A stretch of DNA of 64,000 bases, taken from positions 1 through 64,000 of the forward strand of contig CAWJHB010000001.1 of the NCBI GenBank assembly GCA_963842555.1, given 5' to 3'. The DNA is from Gallionella sp963842555. GTDB lineage: Bacteria > Pseudomonadota > Gammaproteobacteria > Burkholderiales > Gallionellaceae. Shown piece by piece: positions 32,507-40,787 of this stretch (position 1 is the stretch's first letter; each line of letters begins with the position of its first letter). Under the pieces are notes generated by a model. It did not search any database. It worked only from the letters and a program-made list of their open reading frames with translations, and was not told the origin of the DNA. Both the position numbers and the translations under genes were made by a program.

Positions 32507-33853
32507 ATGAAAAATACTTCTGACGGACCGGTTTATTCCTCGGCAATCCCTGCCTATGACAAATGGGACAAGGTGCTGCTGGCGAGCATCTGGCTGGTCA
32601 TCATCTCGATGTTTCTGGTCAGCAGCCAGCGCCAGCTGTTCAATCCCTGGCTGTATATCGTCAATCGCCAGGGCTGGCAATCGCATATCTTCGGTCCGGC
32701 GATGATTTGGCTTTACATGGCGACGGGACTATTGGTGGTCCGCACCCTGTTGTGGATCCGGTATAACCCGTCCCCGACATTGGCCTTTGAAGACGCGCCC
32801 ATGCTGACGGTGATTATTCCGGCATTCAATGAAGGCCCCATGGTGTCCAAAACCATCGAGTCCTGCGTCAACGCCGATTACCCTAGGGACCGTCTGGAGA
32901 TTATCGCTGTCGATGACGGCAGCAAGGACGATACCTGGTCACACATTTCGGCAACGGCAAGCCGTTACCCGGACCTAGTCAAGCCGGTGCGATTCGCTGT
33001 CAATCAGGGGAAACGGGCCGCCTTGGTGGCCGGGTTCGAGTCGGCGCGCGGCGAGATCGTAGTGACCATCGATTCGGACAGTATCATCGACCGCAGGGCG
33101 CTTCTGGAGATCGCAAGCCCGTTCCGTGATCCCAGGGTCGGTGCGGTTGGCGGCAAGGTTGCTGTGCTGAATCGATTCGGCGGCATTATCCCCAGGATGC
33201 TGCATGTGCGCTTTGTACTTTCGTTCGATTTTCTGCGCAGCGCCCAATCCGTGTATCGAACCGTCTATTGTTGTCCCGGTGCCTTGTCCGCTTATCGCGC
33301 ATCAGTCCTCAAGCTCATTGTTCCCGGCTGGAGCAATCAAACATTCCTAGGGCAATCCTGCACGATCGGAGAGGATCGGGCGTTGACCAACGACGTGCTG
33401 AATGCGGGATTCGACACGGTTTACCAGCGCACCGCGGTGGTCCACACCGTCGTGCCGGATACTTACAACAAACTCTGCCGCATGTACCTTCGCTGGGACC
33501 GCAGCTATATCCGGGAAGAATTGCGTCTTGCCAAAATCGTCTGGAAACGACCGCTTCCTTCGCTGATACTGACCGTGATGGAATCGACATTGACCAACCT
33601 CAGGTTCTTTGTCGCCTATGCGGTCATGGCTGTGGTGGTCTCCATATCGTTCCACGATTCATGGGCCGCGGTCCGCCTGCTGGAGTCGATCGGCATCGCC
33701 GGGCTGTTCTATGCGCTCTACTTTGTTCGAAGCGAACGGTCCTGGGAATTTGGCTGGGGAGTGCTATACGCTTACTTTTCGACGTTTTTGCTGTTCTGGA
33801 TCTTCCCGTTCGCGCTGTTGACCGTTCGCAGCCGGTCCTGGCTGACCCGATAG
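32507..33853 (+). CDS. membrane glycosyltransferase family 2 (NodC/hyaluronan synthase-like)
   Basis: 448 residues. Two N-terminal membrane spans (about 25-45, 65-85) precede the GT-A domain: VDDGSKDDTW (UDP binding), TIDSDSIIDRR (metal-binding DxD), GEDRALTNDVL (catalytic Asp) and RMYLRWDRSYIRE, which takes the place of the Q/RxxRW product-binding motif of processive enzymes. Three or four membrane spans follow at the C-terminus. This topology is that of synthases which polymerise and export a polysaccharide at once. Paired with the UDP-uronate-forming dehydrogenase, a chitooligosaccharide- or hyaluronan-like acidic chain is a reasonable guess. Confidence 0.85.
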   Translation: MKNTSDGPVYSSAIPAYDKWDKVLLASIWLVIISMFLVSSQRQLFNPWLYIVNRQGWQSHIFGPAMIWLYMATGLLVVRTLLWIRYNPSPTLAFEDAPMLTVIIPAFNEGPMVSKTIESCVNADYPRDRLEIIAVDDGSKDDTWSHISATASRYPDLVKPVRFAVNQGKRAALVAGFESARGEIVVTIDSDSIIDRRALLEIASPFRDPRVGAVGGKVAVLNRFGGIIPRMLHVRFVLSFDFLRSAQSVYRTVYCCPGALSAYRASVLKLIVPGWSNQTFLGQSCTIGEDRALTNDVLNAGFDTVYQRTAVVHTVVPDTYNKLCRMYLRWDRSYIREELRLAKIVWKRPLPSLILTVMESTLTNLRFFVAYAVMAVVVSISFHDSWAAVRLLESIGIAGLFYALYFVRSERSWEFGWGVLYAYFSTFLLFWIFPFALLTVRSRSWLTR

Positions 33854-33964
33854 GCATTTTCTGGGCCTAGGCGTTCGACAGTCCGGCGTCGAGTGGGCGG
33901 GCCTTGAAAACTTCCCCTCCTACAACGCATTAACCGGGCAACGTTTGGATTTGGCGAAACACGC

Positions 33965-34010
33965 TTGACAAGAGAACGTTCGTTCTTTACAGTGGCAGCA
34001 CGTTCGTTCT
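33965..34010 (+). promoter_or_regulatory. SOS-type promoter with two near-identical operators
   Basis: TTGACA (33965-33970), a 17-base spacer and TACAGT (33988-33993) make a good sigma-70 promoter. AGAACGTTCGTTCT (33973-33986) fills the spacer and AGCACGTTCGTTCT (33997-34010) lies just after the -10; they match at 13 of 14 bases and are 24 bp apart centre to centre. The first contains GAAC-N4-GTTC, the layout of the Bacillus-type SOS box, not the CTGT-N8-ACAG of E. coli. The LexA-like product of the next gene is the obvious repressor. Confidence 0.75.
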
Positions 34011-34025
34011 GTATCAACCACTGCC

Positions 34026-34634
34026 ATGACTGATTCCAATCCAACCGGTTCCCACCCAAAAGACACAGAGTATCTCGCCAAACTCCAGGACTATTACGCC
34101 GACTGGAAAAGCATCCCCTCCTACGCCAAGCTGTGCGAGGTGTTCGGTATCGCCTCCAAGTCCTGGGTCAAGGCCGTGCTGACCCGCCTGAGCGCTGCCG
34201 GCTTCATCGAGCGTACACCCGATGGGGCGTGGATCCCCTCCCGGTCATTCTTCGCGCGCCCGCTGGCCGAATCCTCTGTACAGGCAGGTATGCCGGCGTC
34301 CATCACCGAGACCCAGGGCGAGTACTTCGTGATCGACGAGATGCTGATCGACACGCCATCCAGCACCACGCTGATCCCGGTCAGGGGAGACTCGATGATC
34401 GAAGCGGGCATCCATGACGGCGATGTCGCCGTGGTGGAAAAGCGCAATCTTGCCAATGTCGGCGACATCGTGGTCGCCATCGTGGACAACGAGTTCACCC
34501 TGAAGACGCTGGACAAGGAGCGCGGCAAGTACATCCTGCGTCCCGCCAACCCCGCTTACCCGGTCATCCGGCCGCAGGGCACGCTGGAGATATTCGGCGT
34601 GCTGGTCGGCCTGGTCCGCAAGTACCGGAAGTAG
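34026..34634 (+). CDS. atypical LexA-like S24 repressor
   Basis: 202 residues. The N-terminal 70 residues form a winged helix of unusual sequence (YYADWKSIPSYAKLCEVFGI, SKSWVKAVLTRLSAAGFIER) rather than standard LexA. The C-terminal S24 peptidase domain is complete: an Ala-Gly cleavage site in VQAGMPAS (about residue 87), nucleophile Ser in VRGDSMIEAGI (about 121) and general-base Lys in FTLKTLDKE (about 159). Self-cleavage on RecA filaments should relieve repression after DNA damage. It leads the umuDC cassette, three bases before umuD, and the two operators in its promoter indicate autoregulation. Confidence 0.82.
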   Translation: MTDSNPTGSHPKDTEYLAKLQDYYADWKSIPSYAKLCEVFGIASKSWVKAVLTRLSAAGFIERTPDGAWIPSRSFFARPLAESSVQAGMPASITETQGEYFVIDEMLIDTPSSTTLIPVRGDSMIEAGIHDGDVAVVEKRNLANVGDIVVAIVDNEFTLKTLDKERGKYILRPANPAYPVIRPQGTLEIFGVLVGLVRKYRK

Positions 34635-34637
34635 GCC

Positions 34638-35120
34638 ATGCCGTCCGCCCTGCATTCCGGCTGTACCGGCCGGCAGGAACAACGCACCGCGCGCGGCCTG
34701 CTGTCGCTGACCCATCCGAACAAGGAATTGTTTTATCGGCAGCGCGCCCTGTTGCGCCGTGCCGTGCCGGCGGGCTTTCCCTCGCCAGCCGACGACTATG
34801 TGGAACAGCGTCTCAGTCTCGACGCGCATTTGATCCAGCACCGCGAAAGCACCTTCTTCATGCGCGTGTCGGGCGACTCGATGCGCGGACATGGCATCTT
34901 TGACGGAGATCTGCTGGTGGTGGATCGTGCCCTGCCGGTTACCCATGGCTGTGTGGTGATCGCGGTGCTGGACGGCGAATTCACGGTAAAGCAGCTGCTC
35001 CATACGCCGAACGGGCAGGTTTTGCGCGCGGCACATCCGGGGTATCCCGACACGCTCATCAAGCCGGAACAGGATTTCCTGGTGTGGGGAGTGGTGAGCT
35101 GGAACATCCACAAGGTTTAA
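34638..35120 (+). CDS. umuD: UmuD-like translesion polymerase subunit
   Basis: 160 residues. Cleavage site in VPAGFPSPADDY (about 54), nucleophile Ser in VSGDSMRGHGIFDGD (about 77) and general-base Lys in EFTVKQLLH (about 117). After RecA-stimulated self-cleavage the shortened UmuD' dimer joins UmuC to form DNA polymerase V. The N-terminal arm is longer and more basic than in E. coli UmuD (139 residues). Starts three bases after the repressor gene and stops 13 bases before umuC. Confidence 0.87.
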   Translation: MPSALHSGCTGRQEQRTARGLLSLTHPNKELFYRQRALLRRAVPAGFPSPADDYVEQRLSLDAHLIQHRESTFFMRVSGDSMRGHGIFDGDLLVVDRALPVTHGCVVIAVLDGEFTVKQLLHTPNGQVLRAAHPGYPDTLIKPEQDFLVWGVVSWNIHKV

Positions 35121-35133
35121 GCGCGCATGAGCC

Positions 35134-36411
35134 ATGCGATCAATCGCTTTAATCGACTGCAACAACTTCTACGTTTCCTGCGAACGGCTGTTCCAGCCCC
35201 GGCTGGAAGGCAAACCCGTGGTGGTGCTTTCCAACAACGACGGTTGTGTGGTGTCGCGCTCGCAGGAAGTCAAGGATTTCGGCCTCGAGATGGCTGTCCC
35301 GTGGTTCCGGATGAAAAACCTTGCCAAGCGCCACGGCATCATCGCACTGTCCTCCAACTACGCACTGTACGCCGACATCTCCAACCGTGTGATGGGGCTG
35401 TTGTCACGGTACAGTCCGAACCAGGAGATCTATTCCATCGATGAATGCTTTCTTGACCTCACCGGGATGGATGGCCTATCCGACCTGACCAGCTATGCGC
35501 AAGCGATGCGCGGGGCCATCAAACAATGCGTCGGCATACCGGTGTGTGTCGGTATCGCACCGAGCAAGACCCTGGCCAAGCTCGCCAACCATGTCGCCAA
35601 AAAGCAGAAGCAGTATCACGGCGTGTGCGACTTCAATGCGATGACCGCACGTATGCGGGACAACCTGCTCGCAAAGATCGAGGTCGGCGAAGTCTGGGGA
35701 GTGGGCAGGCGCAGCGCCGAACGCCTGCAGCAGATGGGCATAACCACCGTGCTGGAGCTGAAATACAGCCCTGCCAGCCGTGTGCGTGCCGAGTTCGGCG
35801 TGGTGATGGAACGCATCGTGGCGGAACTGAACGGCGAAGCCTGCATCGGACTTGACGACGTCACACCGCCGCGCCGGCAGATCATCTGCTCGCGTTCGTT
35901 CGGTATGCCGGTTTCCCTGCTGGCTGATCTGGAACAGGCTGTGATCGCCTATACCACCCGTGCCGCTGAGAAACTGCGCGGCCAGCATGCTGTCGCGGCC
36001 GGCATACAGGTCCATATCCGCACCAATCCGCACAACGAGGGCACCCCGCAATACCAGCCGACCCTGTTGCTGCCTCTGTTCGAGCCCACCGACGACACAC
36101 GCCTGCTGTGCCTTGCCGCCCTGGACGGTTTGCGGCAGATCTACCGCAGCAGCTACGCATACCAGAAGGCCGGTGTGATGCTGACCGAGATCATCCCCGC
36201 CGGCGCAAGGCCGCGCACGCTGTTCGATGATGTGGCGGCACAACAGAGATCTGCGGCACTAATGAAAACGCTGGATTCCATCAACCGCCGCATGGGCAGC
36301 GGGACGATGCACCTGCTCGGCGAAGGCGTCAGGAAGAACTGGGCTATGCGGCGCGCGAATGTGTCGCAACGCTACACCACGGAGTGGGATGAATTGGCGG
36401 TAGCGCGATAA
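35134..36411 (+). CDS. umuC: Y-family DNA polymerase V catalytic subunit UmuC
   Basis: 425 residues, full length. Palm and fingers motifs of Y-family polymerases: IALIDCNNFYVSCERLF with the first metal-binding Asp, VVVLSNNDGCVVSRS, YSIDECFLDLTGM with the other catalytic acids, VGIAPSKTLAKLANH and GVGRRSAERLQQMGI (helix-hairpin-helix). The C-terminal UmuC-specific domain (about 300-425) binds UmuD' and the beta clamp. Third gene of the SOS cassette; a terminator-like hairpin follows at 36536. Confidence 0.93.
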   Translation: MRSIALIDCNNFYVSCERLFQPRLEGKPVVVLSNNDGCVVSRSQEVKDFGLEMAVPWFRMKNLAKRHGIIALSSNYALYADISNRVMGLLSRYSPNQEIYSIDECFLDLTGMDGLSDLTSYAQAMRGAIKQCVGIPVCVGIAPSKTLAKLANHVAKKQKQYHGVCDFNAMTARMRDNLLAKIEVGEVWGVGRRSAERLQQMGITTVLELKYSPASRVRAEFGVVMERIVAELNGEACIGLDDVTPPRRQIICSRSFGMPVSLLADLEQAVIAYTTRAAEKLRGQHAVAAGIQVHIRTNPHNEGTPQYQPTLLLPLFEPTDDTRLLCLAALDGLRQIYRSSYAYQKAGVMLTEIIPAGARPRTLFDDVAAQQRSAALMKTLDSINRRMGSGTMHLLGEGVRKNWAMRRANVSQRYTTEWDELAVAR

Positions 36412-36535
36412 GCCATCTGTTTCGCGGATAACAGCATATTCGCATGGAAGTGGCCCCAAAGCAGACACTCATTAGTCGGCCGGAGTCAAGGGCAAAATAA
36501 AAACATCGCACTCTGGTTGCGATACTACGAAGCAT

Positions 36536-36558
36536 AAAGCCACGCCATCTGGCTTTTT
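36536..36558 (+). terminator. rho-independent terminator after umuC
   Basis: AAAGCCA (36536-36542) and TGGCTTT (36550-36556) form a 7-bp perfect stem with a 7-base loop, and the second arm runs into a T-tract (TTTTT). It lies 125 bases after the umuC stop. Confidence 0.65.
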
Positions 36559-36589
36559 GCAAACTCAACCGCACCCGTTTTCTCATTCA

Positions 36590-36880
36590 GTTGGTTGCGA
36601 AGTGAATCGCACCAGACACTCATCGAGATCAAGCTTGTCGTGATGTTTTACGACTGCCCTGGTGGCCTTTGCCACCCCAGAGAAACTTTGGTGCCAAGAC
36701 GCGTCCAATTGGTTCTTACATTCAAAGTGGCTGTCGCTATTGCGACTCCAGTCCTTAAGTGGCTCGCGGCTTGGGCGATTCAGTGTTGCACTAAAACAGA
36801 TGGCACAAAGGCGGCGTCCAAATCATTCGTAGTGGTTGGACTCCAGTCTGCTTTCCTGGCTCACCGCCTTTGGCCAAACT
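36590..36880 (-). ncRNA. non-coding flank of the IS110-family element; candidate bridge RNA region
   Basis: About 300 bases directly downstream of the transposase stop contain no ORF. IS110-family elements encode their bridge RNA in a non-coding end, upstream of the gene in the IS110 group and downstream in the IS1111 group. The upstream flank here is only about 90 bases, so the downstream side is the better candidate. No element border or secondary structure was proven by eye. Confidence 0.35.
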
Positions 36881-37897
36881 CTAAACGAAACATCGCTTCA
36901 CATCGAAGGGCTGCTGCTCGCGCAGGATGTGGTAACACGCGCGCGCTAGTTTGTGCGCAACCGACTTGAGCGCCACGATGCGATTGGTACGGCTCTTCTT
37001 GCGCTCGTAGAAGCGCTTGGCCTCCGGGCAATAGCGAAGAGCAAAGTTCGCCGCTTCCATGAAGGCCCAAGCGAGGTATTTGTTGCCGTTCTTGACATTG
37101 CCTTCGCCTTTCTTCTTGCCGTTGCTTTCATGCAGGCTGCCCACACAGCGGCAGTAGGAGCTGAAGTTCCCGACATCGGCAAAGCGTGTCATGGGGCCGG
37201 CCTCAAGCATGATGATAGTGGCCAGTATTTCGCCAATACCAGGTATGGTTTTTAGAAGTCGGTATCCGGGCTCTAACTTCACCATCGTCTCCAATCGATT
37301 CTCTATTAGCTCGATTTGCTGTTGCAGCGCCTGGACAACTAACCGGTTGGACTCCATCGCCAAAGTCACCTCTGGCATCAATCCGAGTTCTTCAACACTT
37401 TCCGTCGTCATGGCCTTGATCTTGCTGCAACTCATACGACCACCCGTTTCCCGCACTAGAATGCCTTCGATCGATAGAATTTGCGTCGTTCGAAAGCGCA
37501 CCAGCTGCATCCGCTTGCGCGCAAGGTCTCTGACCGCGCGCAATTCCCGTGGGAAGATATAGCCTTCACGCAACAATCTCAGGCGCAGCAGATGGGCTAG
37601 GTACGCCGCATCGGTAAAGTCCCCGCTGTACTTCAGCCCTTCGTATTTCTTGATCGCCGAGGGGTTCGCCAGATGCACCTGGTAACCCGCATCCATCAGG
37701 CCATCCACCAGCCAATACCAGTTGTAAGTCGACTCAACTACTACACCAACGATCTCCTCCCGGTGTGGCGCAAGCGCCGCCAGGATTTCACTCAGTTTGT
37801 TTGCCAGACGCTTTTGAAAAACGATTCGGTCCTCTTCGTCTGATATGACCACCACACTGTTGTTCGAATGCAGATCAATTCCGCTATACTTCTTCAT
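36881..37897 (-). CDS. IS110-family transposase (recombinase)
   Basis: 338 residues from ATG 37897 with AAGGAGG five bases upstream. N-terminal DEDD (RuvC-like) domain: MKKYSGIDLHSNNSVVVI with the first Asp, VVVESTYNWYWLVDGL with the Glu, and SGDFTDAAYLAHL with the last acids. The C-terminal Transposase_20 domain has the LLKTIPGIGEILATIIMLEAG motif (cited as IPGIGEILATIIMLEAG) and the conserved serine region (FSSYCRCVGS). Intact. The leader contains GGGTTAAAGT/ACTTTAACCC-like arms (about 37911-37942). Confidence 0.92.
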   Translation of the reverse strand: MKKYSGIDLHSNNSVVVISDEEDRIVFQKRLANKLSEILAALAPHREEIVGVVVESTYNWYWLVDGLMDAGYQVHLANPSAIKKYEGLKYSGDFTDAAYLAHLLRLRLLREGYIFPRELRAVRDLARKRMQLVRFRTTQILSIEGILVRETGGRMSCSKIKAMTTESVEELGLMPEVTLAMESNRLVVQALQQQIELIENRLETMVKLEPGYRLLKTIPGIGEILATIIMLEAGPMTRFADVGNFSSYCRCVGSLHESNGKKKGEGNVKNGNKYLAWAFMEAANFALRYCPEAKRFYERKKSRTNRIVALKSVAHKLARACYHILREQQPFDVKRCFV

Positions 37898-37985
37898 GTC
37901 GGCCTCCTTGGGTTAAAGTGGTTCGCACCTTAACTTTACCCTTGCTGCCACTACGCAGCTAGGAGGTCGACTATATGATTATCAT

Positions 37986-40787
37986 TTAACTTTGCTGCAG
38001 CAAAGCCTCAAGCTGTTCTATCGGTACCGGCCTGCTGAACAGATACCCCTGGAAGTTGGAGCAGCCATTTTTCAGGAGCAACTGCCGTTGTTCTTCCGTT
38101 TCCACCCCTTCGGCAATAACCGATATGTTCATGCTTTTCGCCATGGCGGAAATGGTGCGCACGATCGCCTTGTCGCTGTTATCGGTGACAATGTCGCGAA
38201 CGAACGAGCGGTCGATCTTGAGTTGATCGAGCGGCAGGCGCTTCAGGTATTGCAACGAGGAATATCCGGTGCCGAAATCGTCAAGCGAGAATTGCACGCC
38301 CATCTCGCTCAACATGTTCATTGTGGTGATGGTGTCTTCGATATCATCCAGCAACAGGCTTTCGGTGAGTTCCAGCTTGAGTCGAGTCGGGTTGATGGCA
38401 TGGCGTTGCAGCATGGCTTGCATTCGAGCCACGAAATCCGCCTGACGGAATTGTTTGGCGCTGACGTTCACTGCCAGCACAAGGTCGCGGGTGTTTGGTT
38501 CCTGTTGCCATGCCTTGAGTTGGGCGCAGGCTGTGTCCAGCACCCAATGACCGATGGGCAACATTAGCCCGCTTTCTTCCGCCAGCGGGATGAATTCGAC
38601 CGGGGACACCATTCCCCGTTCGGGATGCAACCAGCGGATCAATGCCTCTGCGCCGATGGGATTGCGCGAGCTGTCCACCTGGATCTGGTAATGCAACTGG
38701 AATTGCCGGCTTTCGAGTGCTTGGCGCATTTCACTTTCTAGTGAGGCCCGTGCATTGATGGTGGCCTGCATCTTCGGGTCGAAGAAACGCAGCGTGTTGC
38801 GTCCGGCCTTTTTGGCCTGATACATCGCGATGTCGGCCTGTTTCAGCAGTTCGCCGGTCGCCAGAAGCTTGTCGTTGAACAGGGTGATGCCGATGCTGCC
38901 GGCGCTTTGGTATTCAAGGGTCCCGAACTGGTAGGGTTGGTTCAGGGTCGCGAGAATCTTCTCGCCCACCGCCTCTGCCTGAGCCGCCGCTTCAAGCGCA
39001 TGTTCGCTCAGGTTTTCCAGTATCACCACGAACTCGTCGCCGCCCAGACGGGCCACGGTATCGCCGTCGCGCACACAGGCCTCCAGGCGCTGCGCGATCT
39101 GTTGCAGAAGCTGGTCTCCGATATGATGGCCGAGGGTGTCGTTGAGGGTCTTGAAATTGTCCAGATCGATGAGCAGCAAAGCACCTTCTCTGCCGGTATG
39201 CACAACCGAAGCCATTGCCTGGTGGAGCCGGTCCATGAGCAGCCGCCGGTTGGGCAGGCGGGTGAGCGGGTCGTAGTAAGCCAGCAGCTGGATCTCTTTC
39301 TCTGCTGACTTGCGTTCCGTAATGTCGATGTGTGAACCGACATAATGGGTGACCGCCCCGTCGTTCCCGTTGACCGCGGTGATGGTGAGCCATTTTGGAT
39401 AGATCTCGCCGTTCTTGCGCCGATCCCAGATTTCTCCCTGCCATGACCCGGTTGTGTTTATGCTCTGCCACATCGCGCGGTAGAAGTCGGCGCCGTGGCG
39501 GCCGGATTTGAGCAGGCGCGGTGACTTTCCCACAATTTCTTCGGCTGTGTAGCCGGTATCATTGACGAATGCGTGGTTGACCCGCAGGATCACACTGTTT
39601 GCATCGGTGATCATCATGCCCTCCTGGGCCTCGAAGGCGGTGGCGGCGATGCGAAGATCGGTCTCGGCTTTCTTGCGTTCGGTAATGTCCTCCGCGATGC
39701 CGAGCAGATATTCGGCCTCGTTTCTGTCGGTGTGCAGGGCCAGTTTATGGGTGTGCATGATGTGCTGGCTGCCGTCGCGTGAGGTGACCGATTCTTCGGG
39801 GATAGCAAGTGGTTTCGACGAGCGCAACACCTCGCGATCAGACGACGTCATCTGGTCTGCCGTTTCCCTGGAAAACAAGTCGTAGTCGTTCTTGCCAAGC
39901 ATATCTTCGCGCCTAAAGCCCATAAATTTTTCGCAGGCCTTGTTAAACAGCACGTAGCTCAGATCGGAAGCGCGCTTCAGGAAGATTATGTTGGGGATGT
40001 TCTCGATGATCGAATCAAGCAGCAGGCTGGTGGTGCGGATTTCCGCTTCGTTGCGGCGGTGCTGATGCAACAGGATGCCGACCTTTTCGGTCATCGAATT
40101 GATGCCATGCTGCAGCCGTGCCAATTCATCATCGGACGATACGCGAACACGGGCATCCATGTCGCCATTCTCCACCGCTTTCAAAACCTTCAGCGTTGCG
40201 TTCACGCGGCGGGTGATCAGGCGCTGGGCGATGAAGATGATACCGGCAGAACTGAGCAGAATAAACAACAGCGAAACAAACAAGCCCCATCGGAAGATGG
40301 AACGTTTCGTGGCATTGAGCTCGGACGTGCTGATTGTGATCACCGTCGAATACAGCGGAGGTTCGCCATCGGCGCCGTGAAAACGAGAAACCGCGGTAAG
40401 GCTATCGTCGCCCGGGATGAATCTTGTATCGGGAGCAGAATCGGCGATCCATCCCGCGTCGAAGCCGGGCACACTGCTGGCCAATCGGCCCAGTTCGGAA
40501 GAATCGGTGGAGACGATGACCCGCCCATTGCCGCCGATGACCATTCCATTCAGATAAGGCGCGCCCAGCAGGTTGCTGACAATCGATCGCTGTGAGATGG
40601 TGTTGACCGGCAACTCGTCATTGGCAACCATCCGGCCCACCAGGCGCATGCGCAACTGGAGGTGTTCATCAAACGTTTTGCTGAACCTGTCCACGTAAAA
40701 CCATCCGAGCACGCCAAAAGCGGCAACCTCCACGCACACGACCAGCAGCGCAATTCGCGTAATGAGGCCCAACCGGCGCATTTTCAT
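37986..40787 (-). CDS. membrane PAS-GGDEF-EAL protein (diguanylate cyclase/phosphodiesterase)
   Basis: 933 residues from ATG 40787; a 73-residue extension would run through the upstream gene. In order: membrane span (about 7-29), periplasmic domain (about 30-185), second span, HAMP (about 205-260), two PAS domains (NIPNIIFLKRASDLSYVLFN; MMITDANSVILRVNHAFVND), GGDEF with intact LGGDEFVV and EAL with intact AEALIRW and DDFGTGYSS. Both c-di-GMP synthesis and breakdown are possible. Its ATG overlaps the stop of the binding-protein gene (ATGA), so the periplasmic domain probably senses that protein. Confidence 0.92.
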   Translation of the reverse strand: MKMRRLGLITRIALLVVCVEVAAFGVLGWFYVDRFSKTFDEHLQLRMRLVGRMVANDELPVNTISQRSIVSNLLGAPYLNGMVIGGNGRVIVSTDSSELGRLASSVPGFDAGWIADSAPDTRFIPGDDSLTAVSRFHGADGEPPLYSTVITISTSELNATKRSIFRWGLFVSLLFILLSSAGIIFIAQRLITRRVNATLKVLKAVENGDMDARVRVSSDDELARLQHGINSMTEKVGILLHQHRRNEAEIRTTSLLLDSIIENIPNIIFLKRASDLSYVLFNKACEKFMGFRREDMLGKNDYDLFSRETADQMTSSDREVLRSSKPLAIPEESVTSRDGSQHIMHTHKLALHTDRNEAEYLLGIAEDITERKKAETDLRIAATAFEAQEGMMITDANSVILRVNHAFVNDTGYTAEEIVGKSPRLLKSGRHGADFYRAMWQSINTTGSWQGEIWDRRKNGEIYPKWLTITAVNGNDGAVTHYVGSHIDITERKSAEKEIQLLAYYDPLTRLPNRRLLMDRLHQAMASVVHTGREGALLLIDLDNFKTLNDTLGHHIGDQLLQQIAQRLEACVRDGDTVARLGGDEFVVILENLSEHALEAAAQAEAVGEKILATLNQPYQFGTLEYQSAGSIGITLFNDKLLATGELLKQADIAMYQAKKAGRNTLRFFDPKMQATINARASLESEMRQALESRQFQLHYQIQVDSSRNPIGAEALIRWLHPERGMVSPVEFIPLAEESGLMLPIGHWVLDTACAQLKAWQQEPNTRDLVLAVNVSAKQFRQADFVARMQAMLQRHAINPTRLKLELTESLLLDDIEDTITTMNMLSEMGVQFSLDDFGTGYSSLQYLKRLPLDQLKIDRSFVRDIVTDNSDKAIVRTISAMAKSMNISVIAEGVETEEQRQLLLKNGCSNFQGYLFSRPVPIEQLEALLQQS

